Source: JBAVOR01 sp049692255
Lineage (GTDB): Bacteria > Babelota > Babeliae > Babelales > JACPOV01
Reading direction: 5' to 3'
NCBI GenBank assembly: GCA_049692255.1
Contig: JBAVOR010000022.1
Location: 26,314 to 90,313, forward strand
Length of the DNA stretch: 64,000 bases
Every line of letters starts with the position of its first letter. Positions within the stretch are counted from its first letter, which is position 1. Shown piece by piece: positions 43,696 through 53,080 of the stretch. The notes beneath the pieces are model-generated. The model was not told the origin of the DNA. It was given only the letters and a program-made list of their open reading frames with translations, and did no database searches. A program made the translations under genes and the position numbers.

Positions 43696-46423
43696 ATTTA
43701 CTCACTTCATCCCAATTGGCACCTACGCGCGTAGTCACTTCTAAGGGTACTGACCATTGCACGACCGATTCTAATACCTGTTTAACCAGTTTTTCTACAG
43801 CCGGTGCTTGATCTTCTTTTACGGCTATCAATAGTTCGTCATGAATTTGGAGTATCATGTGCGCGTCATAGTGTTGCTCTTGCAGTGCGCGCGCAACGTT
43901 GATCATGCCCAGCTTCATAATTTCTGCTGCGGTTCCTTGCGCTTTGGTATTAATAGCAACGCGACATGCTGCTTCGTACAATGATTTATTGCGTTCATGA
44001 ATAGTGGGAATATGCCGTCTTCTGCCCCAATGGGTGGTAACATAGCCGGTCTTTTTAGTCTCTTCAATTACCCCTTCCATCCATGCAGAAACGTGAGTGA
44101 ATTGAGCAAAATAGGTGTCGATATACCGTTTAGCTTGTCCAAACGATATTTTTAAATCTTTTGAAAGTCCGTATGCAGTAACCCCATATAAAATACTAAA
44201 ATTAATGCGCTTACCTACTTGCCTTTGCTCGCCGCTGACCAATGCTGGTGCCACGTCAAACAAACTTGCTGCAGTAGTATTATGAATATCTTCGTGATGC
44301 AAGAATGCTTCTAGTAACCGAGGGTCTTGTGATAAATACGCAAGCACACGGAGTTCTATTTGGGAGTAGTCAGCTGATAAAAATAGATAGCCCGGGTCTG
44401 GTTTAAAAGCTGCGCGTACCCGTATTTCAGGGCACATCGTGCTGCTGATAGGTATATTTTGCATATTAGGATCTGAACTCGCAAGTCTGCCCGTCGCTAC
44501 TGCCGTTTGACTAAAGTTAGTGTGAATACGCCCGGTGCGCGGATGCACATATGAGGGTAATGCGTCTAAGTACGTGCTCTTCAATTTGAACAGTTCCCGG
44601 TACTGCACAATTAATTGGGCAACAGGGTGTAACGGTGCTAACTGTTCCAACACCTCTTGATCCGTTGAATAAGCACTTCTGCTCGTAGTCTTTTTTTGTG
44701 GCGGTAACTTGAGCTCTTCAAATAAGAGTTCACTTAACTGCTTGGGCGAATTGAGATTGATATCTTTCCAGGCTGGGCCAATTAATGCAATAATTTCTGC
44801 ACGCACCTGCTCCAGTACCGTTTGTGCTTGGGCACTATACTGATGCAAAAGAGCACTTTCTAAGCGGATGCCGCGTTGCTCCATTGCAAGCAATAGCGGC
44901 ACTAATGGCATTTCAATAGTTTGGTAGAGATCAGTCATCTGTTGCTTCTGGAGCTCTTCGTGCATAATGGGTGCTAGGCGCAACGTCTGATGCGCATCTA
45001 ATGCGCCGTATTCTGTCGCTTGTGCGAGTGGCACATGGCTAAAATCTTTATATCCCTTACCCATGACTACGTCGCGGAATGAAGGCATTGGTTCATGAAG
45101 ATAATATTCAGACAAATATTTAAGCCCTGCCCGTTGCCACTCTTGCGTTATCAACTGTGCGGCAATAAGGGTGTCATCTACCAGTCCTTTTACTTGAATT
45201 CCCTGCATAGCAAGTACCAGCAAATCGAATTTGGCGTGATGCATAATTTTTTTAATACGTGCATCTTCAAATAATGGTTTGCAGTGTGCAATGATTACCG
45301 ATCGTTCAAGCTGTTGTTCAAGCGTAACATGGCCGCAGGGAATATAGTACGCAGTGCCCGGTTCTACCGCAAGGCATAAGCCAACCAAGGTAGCATCCAT
45401 GGGAGAAAGTCCATCGAGCTCCGTATCAATAGCGCATATTTTTTTCTCTTGTATAAGCGCACACAGCTCCTGCAGTTGTTCAAGCGTAGTGATTGCGCGG
45501 TACTGATACTGCGGTGGTGCGTGCAGTGTTACCGTTGGCGTAACAACGCCTCGCATTTTTTCAATTTCTTGCACGAGCGATTTAAATTCAACTTTTTTAA
45601 AGAACGGAAGTGCTTGCGCCCATTGCTGTGCATTAAAGGCGCACTGTTCTACGCGATACTCAAGAGGTATATATTGCAGCAAAAACAGTTTCTCACTCAA
45701 GATCGCATCGGTTTTATGTGTTTGTAAGTTCTCACGCAGTTTGGCTTTTTCTATTTCATTAATGCGTGCATATAAATCGGCTACGGAGCTGAACTGCGTG
45801 GCTAAATCGGTCGCCCCTTTTTTACCAATACCAGAAACACCGGGAATATTATCTGAAGCGTCACCCAGCAGTGCATAATATAGGGGTAAACGGCTTACAT
45901 CAAAACCGATCTGCGCGCTGTACTGTGCTGCACCAATAATAGTATCTTTAAATGGATCAAATATCTGTATAAGGGGGTTAGTCAACGTCTGGTACATATC
46001 TTTATCAGAAGTCACCAAAATTACCGGTACCCCGTGTTGCGTATACGCCGTTGCTGCCGAATACATTAGATCGTCTGCTTCCACTGCTTGCTTTTCAAGC
46101 TGAGCCATGGCGATAGCCGCGATAAACTCTTTAATCAGTTCTTTTTGGGCAAACAGATCGCTCGGTGCTTCTTGCCGTGTTGCTTTGTACAGTTCGTACA
46201 GCTCATGGCGTACCGTTTTTCCTTTGCTGTCCCATACAATAGCACAATACGTTGGGGTAAAACGAGTTATGAGCTTTTGTATCATGCGACAAAAACCGTA
46301 CACCGCATTTACCGGAACGCCAGCGCTGGTATGTAAAGGGCGAAGGCTGTGGTAAGCACGATATAAAAATGAGGAACCATCGATTAAAAATACCGTATGA
46401 GGAGCGACTACTTTTTCATTCAT
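43694..46423 (-). CDS. polA: DNA polymerase I
   Basis: A full-length 909-residue polymerase for repair and Okazaki-fragment processing. The 5'-nuclease domain (1 to about 290) opens with FLIDGSSFLYRAYHSL and includes SGIGKKGATDL. The 3'-5' exonuclease domain (about 310-500) keeps the DTE motif in CAIDTELDGLSP, so proofreading is probably active. The polymerase domain has DYSQIELRVLAYLS (motif A), RINFSILYGVTAYGLS (motif B) and IHDELLIAV (motif C). It is divergent from priA across 89 bases. Confidence 0.98.
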   Translation of the reverse strand: MNEKVVAPHTVFLIDGSSFLYRAYHSLRPLHTSAGVPVNAVYGFCRMIQKLITRFTPTYCAIVWDSKGKTVRHELYELYKATRQEAPSDLFAQKELIKEFIAAIAMAQLEKQAVEADDLMYSAATAYTQHGVPVILVTSDKDMYQTLTNPLIQIFDPFKDTIIGAAQYSAQIGFDVSRLPLYYALLGDASDNIPGVSGIGKKGATDLATQFSSVADLYARINEIEKAKLRENLQTHKTDAILSEKLFLLQYIPLEYRVEQCAFNAQQWAQALPFFKKVEFKSLVQEIEKMRGVVTPTVTLHAPPQYQYRAITTLEQLQELCALIQEKKICAIDTELDGLSPMDATLVGLCLAVEPGTAYYIPCGHVTLEQQLERSVIIAHCKPLFEDARIKKIMHHAKFDLLVLAMQGIQVKGLVDDTLIAAQLITQEWQRAGLKYLSEYYLHEPMPSFRDVVMGKGYKDFSHVPLAQATEYGALDAHQTLRLAPIMHEELQKQQMTDLYQTIEMPLVPLLLAMEQRGIRLESALLHQYSAQAQTVLEQVRAEIIALIGPAWKDINLNSPKQLSELLFEELKLPPQKKTTSRSAYSTDQEVLEQLAPLHPVAQLIVQYRELFKLKSTYLDALPSYVHPRTGRIHTNFSQTAVATGRLASSDPNMQNIPISSTMCPEIRVRAAFKPDPGYLFLSADYSQIELRVLAYLSQDPRLLEAFLHHEDIHNTTAASLFDVAPALVSGEQRQVGKRINFSILYGVTAYGLSKDLKISFGQAKRYIDTYFAQFTHVSAWMEGVIEETKKTGYVTTHWGRRRHIPTIHERNKSLYEAACRVAINTKAQGTAAEIMKLGMINVARALQEQHYDAHMILQIHDELLIAVKEDQAPAVEKLVKQVLESVVQWSVPLEVTTRVGANWDEVSK

Positions 46424-46512
46424 AAAAACTCTTACACAATATACATTGCGGTGATAAGCTGGATATTAATTAATACTATATTCCCTTTTAATAATTGTAA
46501 AAAAAAGAACGC

Positions 46513-48489
46513 ATGTTTGTACAAGTTCGCCTACTGCGCGGATATTCAGAGCCGTTATGGTATGAAGTAGCTGAAGAGTTATGCCATGGCTTGACTGTCG
46601 GCAGTTTAATTCATGTCCCTTTTCGTACCGGTTCCGAATCTGCGCTCATTGAGCATATAACCGCTATTCGCCCCACCGTTTCTTTTGCTATTAAACAGAT
46701 AGCATACAAAGAGCCGGTTCCCGCCGATGGGCACTATGCATCATTTCTCCAACAGATTGCACGGTACCAACAGATACCTTTACTTGCGTGTGCCAAACGG
46801 CTCCGTTCATTTTTGCGTGAAAAGCCGCATGAAATTGCCATAGAAGCACCAACTGTGCATGAAACCAAACGGGCGGAAGTGGTGTTAACGCACGAGCAGC
46901 AAATATGCGCTGATGCCATTACCAGTGCCATCGATGAAAATCGCTATGCACCATTTGTGTTACACGGGGTGACCGGCTCAGGCAAGACTGAAATCTATAA
47001 AACTGCAATTAATCATGCGTATGCGCAAGGCAAGTCGGTGCTACTGTTGTTGCCTGAAGTAACGCTTGCCGTGCAATTTACCCAAATTTTACAGGCTTCT
47101 TTAGCCAACCGTATACCGGTATATGGCTTTCATAGCGCCACGAGCATTGCAGATAAACGCACGTTATGGCAGCGTCTTTTACGCAATGAACCGTTGCTTA
47201 TTATTGGGGTGCATCTGCCCATTTTTTTACCTATTACTAATCTTGGGCTTATTATTGTTGATGAAGAACATGAAACAGGGTTTCAAGAAAAGAAGCATCC
47301 TAAAATTAACAGCAAAGATGCAGCGGTAATTCGTGCATCAGTGTACAATATTCCCATTGTCTTAGGCTCTGCAACACCGTCTATATCGACGCTATACAAT
47401 GTCGAAAAAAAAGGGTGGCGTTTATTGCAGTTGCATCAGCGCTATGCGGGAACGTTCCCGCGCGTACAAGTAGTGCCTTTAAACACTGGCAAACAACGTA
47501 AGCAGTTTTGGATTACTCCAGAGCTTATGGCTGCTATTGCTGAACGGTTAGAGCGGCGCGAACAGACCATTCTTTTTATTAACCGGCGGGGGCACAGCTT
47601 TTTTGTGCAATGCCGTAACTGTGCAACGGTATTTTCGTGTACTGCCTGTTCAGTCAGTTTAACGTTACACGAAGATGAACAGTTGCGCTGCCACTATTGT
47701 GGGTATAGCACCGCATTACCCACCCGTTGTGCTACGTGTCAGAGCGGCAGTGAGCAGTTTTTAAAAAAGGGGATTGGTACACAGCAAGCAATGCAGATTA
47801 TTCAACAGTTATTTCGTCACGCACGCGTAGCACGTGCAGACATGGATGCAACGGTAAATCGTAAAAAATGGCAACAGACCGTCGATGCCATGCACGCAGG
47901 CACCATCGATATTTTAGTGGGCACCCAAACAATTACCAAAGGGTACCACTTTTCACGTGTTACGTTGGTAGGGGTACTGTGGGCAGATTTAGATTTGCAT
48001 ATGCCTTTATATAATGCTACAGAACATGCATTGCAACAGCTTATTCAAGTTGCAGGACGTGCGGGCCGTGCAACAGATAATGGGTTAGTTATCGTGCAAA
48101 CAATGAGCGATCATTCTCTGTTCTCTCATTTGAGCGAACTGCAGTACCGTGATTTTTACACACAAGAAATCGCCATCCGTGCACTCGTTGGGTATCCGCC
48201 CTGTGTGCGGTTAGCAGAGATCGAATTAAAGTCGGGCGATGAACGGTTGGTAACTGAACAAGCAGAGCTATTATTTGATGAACTGTCTACGCATAACGAT
48301 GCACATGCCTATCGCGTCAAGCTGTTGGGCCCCACGTTGCCACCAGTGCATAAAATTCAACATATGCACACACGCAAAATTTATCTCAAAAGCACCGATA
48401 TACAGTCTCTCTTAAAACTGTTTCAATGCATTGATCTGAACAATTATCCAGTGGCGATCTACTTTACGCCCAATCCCGTGACGCTATAA
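46513..48489 (+). CDS. priA: Primosomal protein N' (PriA helicase)
   Basis: A 3'-5' helicase that reloads the replisome at collapsed forks. Walker A is GVTGSGKTEIY (about 150-160), the DEEH box is IIVDEEHETGF, and the SATPS motif follows. The paired-cysteine zinc module (CRNCATVF, CTAC, CHYCGY, CATCQSG) lies at about 366-412. KKGIGTQQAM and QVAGRAGRA mark the second helicase lobe. At 658 residues it is a little short at the N-terminal DNA-binding domain. It overlaps the convergent orn by six bases. Confidence 0.97.
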   Translation: MFVQVRLLRGYSEPLWYEVAEELCHGLTVGSLIHVPFRTGSESALIEHITAIRPTVSFAIKQIAYKEPVPADGHYASFLQQIARYQQIPLLACAKRLRSFLREKPHEIAIEAPTVHETKRAEVVLTHEQQICADAITSAIDENRYAPFVLHGVTGSGKTEIYKTAINHAYAQGKSVLLLLPEVTLAVQFTQILQASLANRIPVYGFHSATSIADKRTLWQRLLRNEPLLIIGVHLPIFLPITNLGLIIVDEEHETGFQEKKHPKINSKDAAVIRASVYNIPIVLGSATPSISTLYNVEKKGWRLLQLHQRYAGTFPRVQVVPLNTGKQRKQFWITPELMAAIAERLERREQTILFINRRGHSFFVQCRNCATVFSCTACSVSLTLHEDEQLRCHYCGYSTALPTRCATCQSGSEQFLKKGIGTQQAMQIIQQLFRHARVARADMDATVNRKKWQQTVDAMHAGTIDILVGTQTITKGYHFSRVTLVGVLWADLDLHMPLYNATEHALQQLIQVAGRAGRATDNGLVIVQTMSDHSLFSHLSELQYRDFYTQEIAIRALVGYPPCVRLAEIELKSGDERLVTEQAELLFDELSTHNDAHAYRVKLLGPTLPPVHKIQHMHTRKIYLKSTDIQSLLKLFQCIDLNNYPVAIYFTPNPVTL

Positions 48490-49047
48490 CGATGGCACAA
48501 AAAAGTTGGTGCGGTAATGGGCCAGCTCTGCAAGCGACTCTTTTATATCGGGCAATGCGCGGTGTGAATCTGTTTTTTTAAATTCGATCAATGGATTATT
48601 TGGGTACCAGCGTTTAATAAGTTGTTGCACAGAAGTTACATCGATCATTTTATAATGCAGATGAGTTGCCAGCTGTGGCATATGCTTTTGGATAAACAAC
48701 CGATCTTGCCATATCGAGTTGCCACACAAAATCAGATCCTTTTTTTTGCTGTGTTGTTGCACAAACGCGACTGTTTGTTCTTGCGCTTCTTCTATTGATA
48801 CCACTGATTCGCGTACTTCGCGTACTAATCCTGACTTGGTGTGTTGTTGCGTGCACCATGTGTCCATACGTGCGAGTATTGCATCGTCGTGATGAATAAC
48901 AATGTGCGGGCCCTGTGCAATGCTATTGAGTTGTCCGTCGGTAATGAGTGATGCAATTTCTAAAATGACGTCTGAATCGATCGAAAGACCGGTCATTTCT
49001 AAATCGATCCACAACAACAGTTCAAGTTTTTTATTATTTTCTGCCAT
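48484..49047 (-). CDS. orn: Oligoribonuclease (DEDDh exonuclease)
   Basis: Degrades RNA di- and short oligonucleotides to mononucleotides. DEDDh residues are visible in WIDLEMTGLSI (near the N-terminus), CGNSIWQDRLFIQKHMP, HYKMIDVTSVQ, and the final HRALPDIKESLAEL. With the ATG at 49047 it is 187 residues beginning MAENNKK, matching the family. In-frame codons upstream to 49218 would add 57 unsupported residues and run into the ddl region. It is divergent from ddl. Confidence 0.95.
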   Translation of the reverse strand: MAENNKKLELLLWIDLEMTGLSIDSDVILEIASLITDGQLNSIAQGPHIVIHHDDAILARMDTWCTQQHTKSGLVREVRESVVSIEEAQEQTVAFVQQHSKKKDLILCGNSIWQDRLFIQKHMPQLATHLHYKMIDVTSVQQLIKRWYPNNPLIEFKKTDSHRALPDIKESLAELAHYRTNFFVPSL

Positions 49048-49138
49048 ACTATTTCGTTTACTCGTAAAAAAGTTATACTGATTATTCTCAATAACTATCA
49101 TAGTACACAAGCAATTTATTTCTATAAAAGGTAGCGGC

Positions 49139-51364
49139 ATGCAAAAGATGCGCATTGGTGTTTTGATGGGAGGAAAGTCGCAGGAGCGTGAAGTTTCTTT
49201 TAACTCGGGCAGAACCATTTGTGATCATTTAGATACTGCATGTTACGATATTATTCCGCTCTATCAATGTGCGAACGGTGATCTTTTTATATTGCCGTGG
49301 TCATTCTTGCACCGGGGCAAAACAACCGATTTTGAACATCGATTAGCAGGCGAAGCGCACTGCATCTATTGGGATGATCTTAAAAATCGTATAGATCTTA
49401 TGTACATCGCGTTGCATGGGCGATACGCAGAAGATGGCACCATACAAGGTATGCTTGAGCTGTTTAAAATTCCATACGTTGGTTCAAAGCTATTGGCCAG
49501 TGCTTTAAGCATGGACAAGATCATGCAGAAAAAGTTTTTGCGTGCTTCCGGCATTGCAACGCCACGTGATATAGTAATACCAGTGCACGAAACCATGGAT
49601 GCGTTAGTTATTGAAGCGCGGTTAGTGCACGCAGCAATTGAGTTCCCGTGTGTAGTGAAGCCATACAAAGAAGGTTCTAGCTTTGGCGTGTCCATTGCGC
49701 ATACGCTTGATGAACTTTTGACAGGCATTGTGCATGCGCGCATGATTAACGGCATTGCGCAAGCGGTGCTAGTTGAAGAAAAAATTGTGGGCATGGAATT
49801 TTCTTGTATTGTACTTGCTGATAAGCATGGTCTTTTAAATCCGCTGATGCCGACAGAAATTGTAACTGATGTGGCCAAGGGCTTTTTTGATTATGAACAA
49901 AAATATATGCCGGGCCGTTCAGTACAACACACACCCGCCCGCTGCAGCACAACAGCACAGCGCCGCATACAAGAAACAGCGGTAGCCACTTGCAACGCAC
50001 TCGAACTACGCACTATTGCGCGTATTGATGGATTTTTAACGCCTGATGAGCGAGTGGTTATTATAGACCCCAATAGTTTTTCGGGCGCAGCACCATCAAG
50101 TTTTTTGTTTAAACAAGCAGCACAACATGGCTTAAACCATACGCAATTAATTAATCATTTAATAAAAACGGAGCTTGCGCAAGGAGCATATGCCATGCAT
50201 GGGCATACTACACAAGAAAAGAAAGATATAACCCCCGTATCAAAAAAACGGATTGCCGTGCTCTTTGGTGGAGACACTAATGAACGGGAAATTTCTTTAG
50301 AATCGGGGCGTAACGTATTATTTAAATTATCACCCTATTTATATGAGCCGCTCCCCTTATTTGTGAGTGAGCAAAGAAAATTATATCGCCTTGATGCGCG
50401 CGTGTTAGTGTCCAACTCGACGCGTGAAATTGAATCACAGCTTTCTGATGATCTCGTGGTACCATGGCATACATTGCCACAGTTGGTTGACTTTGTATTT
50501 ATTGCATTACATGGAGGCATTGGAGAAAATGGCTGTATCCAAGGTATGCTCGAACTGCTCGGGTTACCGTACAATGGTTCTTCCGTGATTGCCAGTGCGT
50601 TATGCATGGACAAATATAAAGCGAATCAATTTCTCGCATCACAAGGGTTTGACGTTCCCCGCTCTTTCTTAATTTCTGAGCAACAATGGGTATTGGATCA
50701 ACAGAAGGTACTCGGTTCGATTATCGATCTGTTCGGCTTACCGTGCATTGTAAAACCACACGATGATGGCTGCAGTGTTATGGTACAGTGCGCACGCACG
50801 GCAGATCAGCTCATTACGGCAATAGGCGCACTATTTCAGGCGGGCAAAACACATGCATTTGTAGAAGAATTAATCACCGGTGTAGAGCTGACCGGTGGCG
50901 TAATGGGCAACGAGCATCCACGTGCATTACCGCCGAGTCAAGTAGTAGCACAAGGCAGTATTCTTTCTATTGAAGAGAAGTTTTTACCCGGTGCAGGAGA
51001 AAATCAAACACCAGCACTGCTTCTCCCTGATGCATTACAGTTTGTGCAGAAAACATTACAAGAACTGTATAGCACCATTGGCTGTAAAGGATATGCCCGC
51101 ATAGACTGTTTTTATCAGTCAGCGGCACAAAGCCCTACCGGCACCCAGCGTGTGATAATTCTAGAGATTAATACGCTGCCCGGGTTAACACCAGCAACCT
51201 GCATTTTCCATCAAGCGGCTGAAATCGGTATGAAGCCAATGGAATTTATTGATCGAATTATTCAACTGGGCTTTGAAGAGCATGCAACAAAGCCAGTGGT
51301 AACGCCAGAGAAGCAGATAACGATCAGCGCTGAATTTGCAACGTTGCTTGAAACGGTTGTGTAG
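49139..51364 (+). CDS. ddl: Fused tandem D-alanine-D-alanine ligase (Ddl-Ddl)
   Basis: A 741-residue protein made of two complete Ddl-like ATP-grasp units: about 1-350 and about 366-741. Each has the opening GG-x-x-x-ERE-S motif, an HG-EDG or HG-ENG block, ASAL-MDK, and the ATP-grasp core. Unit 1 keeps the ATP-loop KEGSSFGV (about 177) but its metal-site EINT is DPNS (about 310). Unit 2 has a degenerate loop DDGCSVMV (about 540) but a perfect EINTLPG (about 675). Ordinary Ddl is a homodimer of about 300-370 residues. This looks like a covalent pseudo-dimer with divided or complementary functions. It would join D-Ala from Alr for peptidoglycan. AAAGG precedes the ATG. Confidence 0.92.
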   Translation: MQKMRIGVLMGGKSQEREVSFNSGRTICDHLDTACYDIIPLYQCANGDLFILPWSFLHRGKTTDFEHRLAGEAHCIYWDDLKNRIDLMYIALHGRYAEDGTIQGMLELFKIPYVGSKLLASALSMDKIMQKKFLRASGIATPRDIVIPVHETMDALVIEARLVHAAIEFPCVVKPYKEGSSFGVSIAHTLDELLTGIVHARMINGIAQAVLVEEKIVGMEFSCIVLADKHGLLNPLMPTEIVTDVAKGFFDYEQKYMPGRSVQHTPARCSTTAQRRIQETAVATCNALELRTIARIDGFLTPDERVVIIDPNSFSGAAPSSFLFKQAAQHGLNHTQLINHLIKTELAQGAYAMHGHTTQEKKDITPVSKKRIAVLFGGDTNEREISLESGRNVLFKLSPYLYEPLPLFVSEQRKLYRLDARVLVSNSTREIESQLSDDLVVPWHTLPQLVDFVFIALHGGIGENGCIQGMLELLGLPYNGSSVIASALCMDKYKANQFLASQGFDVPRSFLISEQQWVLDQQKVLGSIIDLFGLPCIVKPHDDGCSVMVQCARTADQLITAIGALFQAGKTHAFVEELITGVELTGGVMGNEHPRALPPSQVVAQGSILSIEEKFLPGAGENQTPALLLPDALQFVQKTLQELYSTIGCKGYARIDCFYQSAAQSPTGTQRVIILEINTLPGLTPATCIFHQAAEIGMKPMEFIDRIIQLGFEEHATKPVVTPEKQITISAEFATLLETVV

Positions 51365-51374
51365 TGCGCGGTTC

Positions 51375-52016
51375 TTAATTCTGAAACATCTTCTGCAGAG
51401 CGTTCAGTACACGTGTCTGCTTTGTCACCCGATCGTCAGTATCTTTGGGATCAAAAACTGACATAGCGCCAGAAGTCATTGCCTGTTGTGCTTGGCGGAA
51501 TAGCTCTCGCGTTGCATCATCTATACGCATAAGCCCATTGCCTGATGGATCTATAGTAAGAACTGCATCTGTACCATTTTTCACCACAGGTTTGTGTTTA
51601 TAGTACCAGGTATAGGTATTATTACTCTCTTTGACGCCCACTACCATAGTATTAAGTAACTCTACGTTGTTACAGGGTATTGCTGTTGTAAAACGCCCCC
51701 CTTTGGGTATTTCTTGTGCGTAGACAAGCCCCACCGTAAATTCACTGGGTACGTGTTGTTGTAACTCTTTGGGCAGAGTAAATCCAGCATGGCAGTTGGG
51801 TGGAGCGTATATATAGGTAGTAGATTCTGATGGCCAATCCGAATACGTAGTTGTTGCCACTTTGCGCGTAATGTTGAGCGAGCCCAGGAGCAAAACTATT
51901 ACCGGCTCTTCCCTGTTATTATGTATGTATAGCGTGCCAGAAGCCGCATGAATTGCGGCAGGTGTTAGTAAGTTACAGAGTATTAACCCCATGAGACATA
52001 ACAAATTCTTTTTCAT
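51375..52016 (-). CDS. Exported protein of unknown function
   Basis: A 213-residue protein from ATG 52016, with GGGGGT just upstream. Residues 1 to about 25 form a signal peptide (MKKNLLCLMG, ending IHAAS). The mature part starts with a beta-rich segment (GTLYIHNNREEPVIVLLLGS) and contains an Ala/Met-rich region near the end. I do not recognise a family. It is convergent with ddl, ten bases apart. Confidence 0.7.
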   Translation of the reverse strand: MKKNLLCLMGLILCNLLTPAAIHAASGTLYIHNNREEPVIVLLLGSLNITRKVATTTYSDWPSESTTYIYAPPNCHAGFTLPKELQQHVPSEFTVGLVYAQEIPKGGRFTTAIPCNNVELLNTMVVGVKESNNTYTWYYKHKPVVKNGTDAVLTIDPSGNGLMRIDDATRELFRQAQQAMTSGAMSVFDPKDTDDRVTKQTRVLNALQKMFQN

Positions 52017-52340
52017 AAAAACCCCCAAGATTAGAAATGAAGCGCTCAACAGCCTAAAGGCCATTGTTTGGCGCGGAATTACGCCACAGCGTTAACCCGC
52101 CTTCGCTAATCTGCCTTCGTTAAACTACGGCGAGACTCGGGCTACGGCGTGGTTCTTGTCGCTTACATTCACGGGCTTCACCCGATGGTATTCAAGCGAC
52201 GGCGAATAATATTCATTAATAATGATAGTGATATTCGCAGTACAGATGCAATAGTTTTAAAAGTCTTTACTTGCAATACAAGAAGAGGTATTGGTGAGTA
52301 TATAGAAAAAGAGATAGGCTGTTTACAGAAGGGATGAGTC
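52017..52340. repeat. GC-rich inverted-repeat patch in a divergent gene-free interval
   Basis: This 324-base gap separates two divergent genes. From about 52069 to 52190 it is noticeably GC-rich compared with the surrounding AT-rich DNA. It contains TGGCG-CGGAATTA-CGCCA (52070-52086), two copies of GCCTTCG (52099 and 52113, approximately), two copies of CTACGGCG (52125 and 52142, approximately), and a CGGG-CTTCA-CCCG hairpin (about 52172-52184). This resembles a degenerate dispersed repeat or REP-like element rather than coding DNA. No other copy was seen in the window. Confidence 0.45.
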
Positions 52341-53063
52341 ATGCACTCTGTGTATTGGAGTAAAATGCTCTGTGTTCTTGTGGGTGTTACTAATATATAC
52401 GATTCCTATATAAGGAAGCCAACTAAACCCCATGGATCTGGAGGAAAACCGAACCATGTTCGTCCTACAAAACCATCTAGGCCAAAACAAGAAACAGTTC
52501 TTATTAAAGAGACTATTTTGCCTGCGCAAAAAATAGAAGTTGATTTGCCAGCCGAATGCACAGCGTATGGACCTCATTCATACGGCATACCAATCATTAA
52601 AAGCTGGGGGGATGGTACTTCTTGGTCTGTAGGTAAGTTCTGCTCTATCGCTGATGGGGCGACCTTTTTTTTAGGAGGAAATCATCGCATGGATTGGATT
52701 ACTACCTATCCATTTCCAGCATTTTTCCCTGAAGCGAATTCTATTGCTGAATATAAATCAACTAAGGGTAATGTTGCTATAGGAAATGATGTTTGGATTG
52801 GAACACATGCGATCATTCTTTCAGGAGTAACGGTTGGTGATGGAGCAGTTGTGGGTGCCTATAGTATAGTTACGAAAAATGTTCCACCTTACGCGGTTGT
52901 AGCAGGTAATCCGGCGCGAATTATAAAATATCGTTTTACCCCTGAAATTATTGCTGCATTGCTTAAAATGCAATGGTGGAATTGGCCGATAGAAAAAATA
53001 AAAACACACATGCATATATTATGTAGTACTAGAATTGATCAATTTATTCACCGTGTTGGGTAA
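52341..53063 (+). CDS. CatB/Vat-type hexapeptide acetyltransferase with hydrophobic N-terminus
   Basis: A 240-residue left-handed beta-helix acetyltransferase of the xenobiotic/sugar acetyltransferase (XAT) type. The hexapeptide repeats include KFCSIADGATFFLGGNH with the probable catalytic His in GGNHRMDW, then GNDVWIGTHAIIL and GDGAVVGAYSIV. VVAGNPARII closes the helix. The first 15 or so residues are hydrophobic and are followed by a basic, proline-rich linker (KPTKPHGSGGKP), so it may be exported. AAGGG precedes the ATG. It starts the glycan-modification cluster. Confidence 0.88.
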   Translation: MHSVYWSKMLCVLVGVTNIYDSYIRKPTKPHGSGGKPNHVRPTKPSRPKQETVLIKETILPAQKIEVDLPAECTAYGPHSYGIPIIKSWGDGTSWSVGKFCSIADGATFFLGGNHRMDWITTYPFPAFFPEANSIAEYKSTKGNVAIGNDVWIGTHAIILSGVTVGDGAVVGAYSIVTKNVPPYAVVAGNPARIIKYRFTPEIIAALLKMQWWNWPIEKIKTHMHILCSTRIDQFIHRVG

Positions 53064-53080
53064 GCATAGAAGGAGTTTTT

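Noticed and set aside
49048..49218. N-terminal extension of orn up to 49218
   Set aside because: It overlaps the ddl start on the other strand and does not match the oligoribonuclease family; M58 at 49047 matches.
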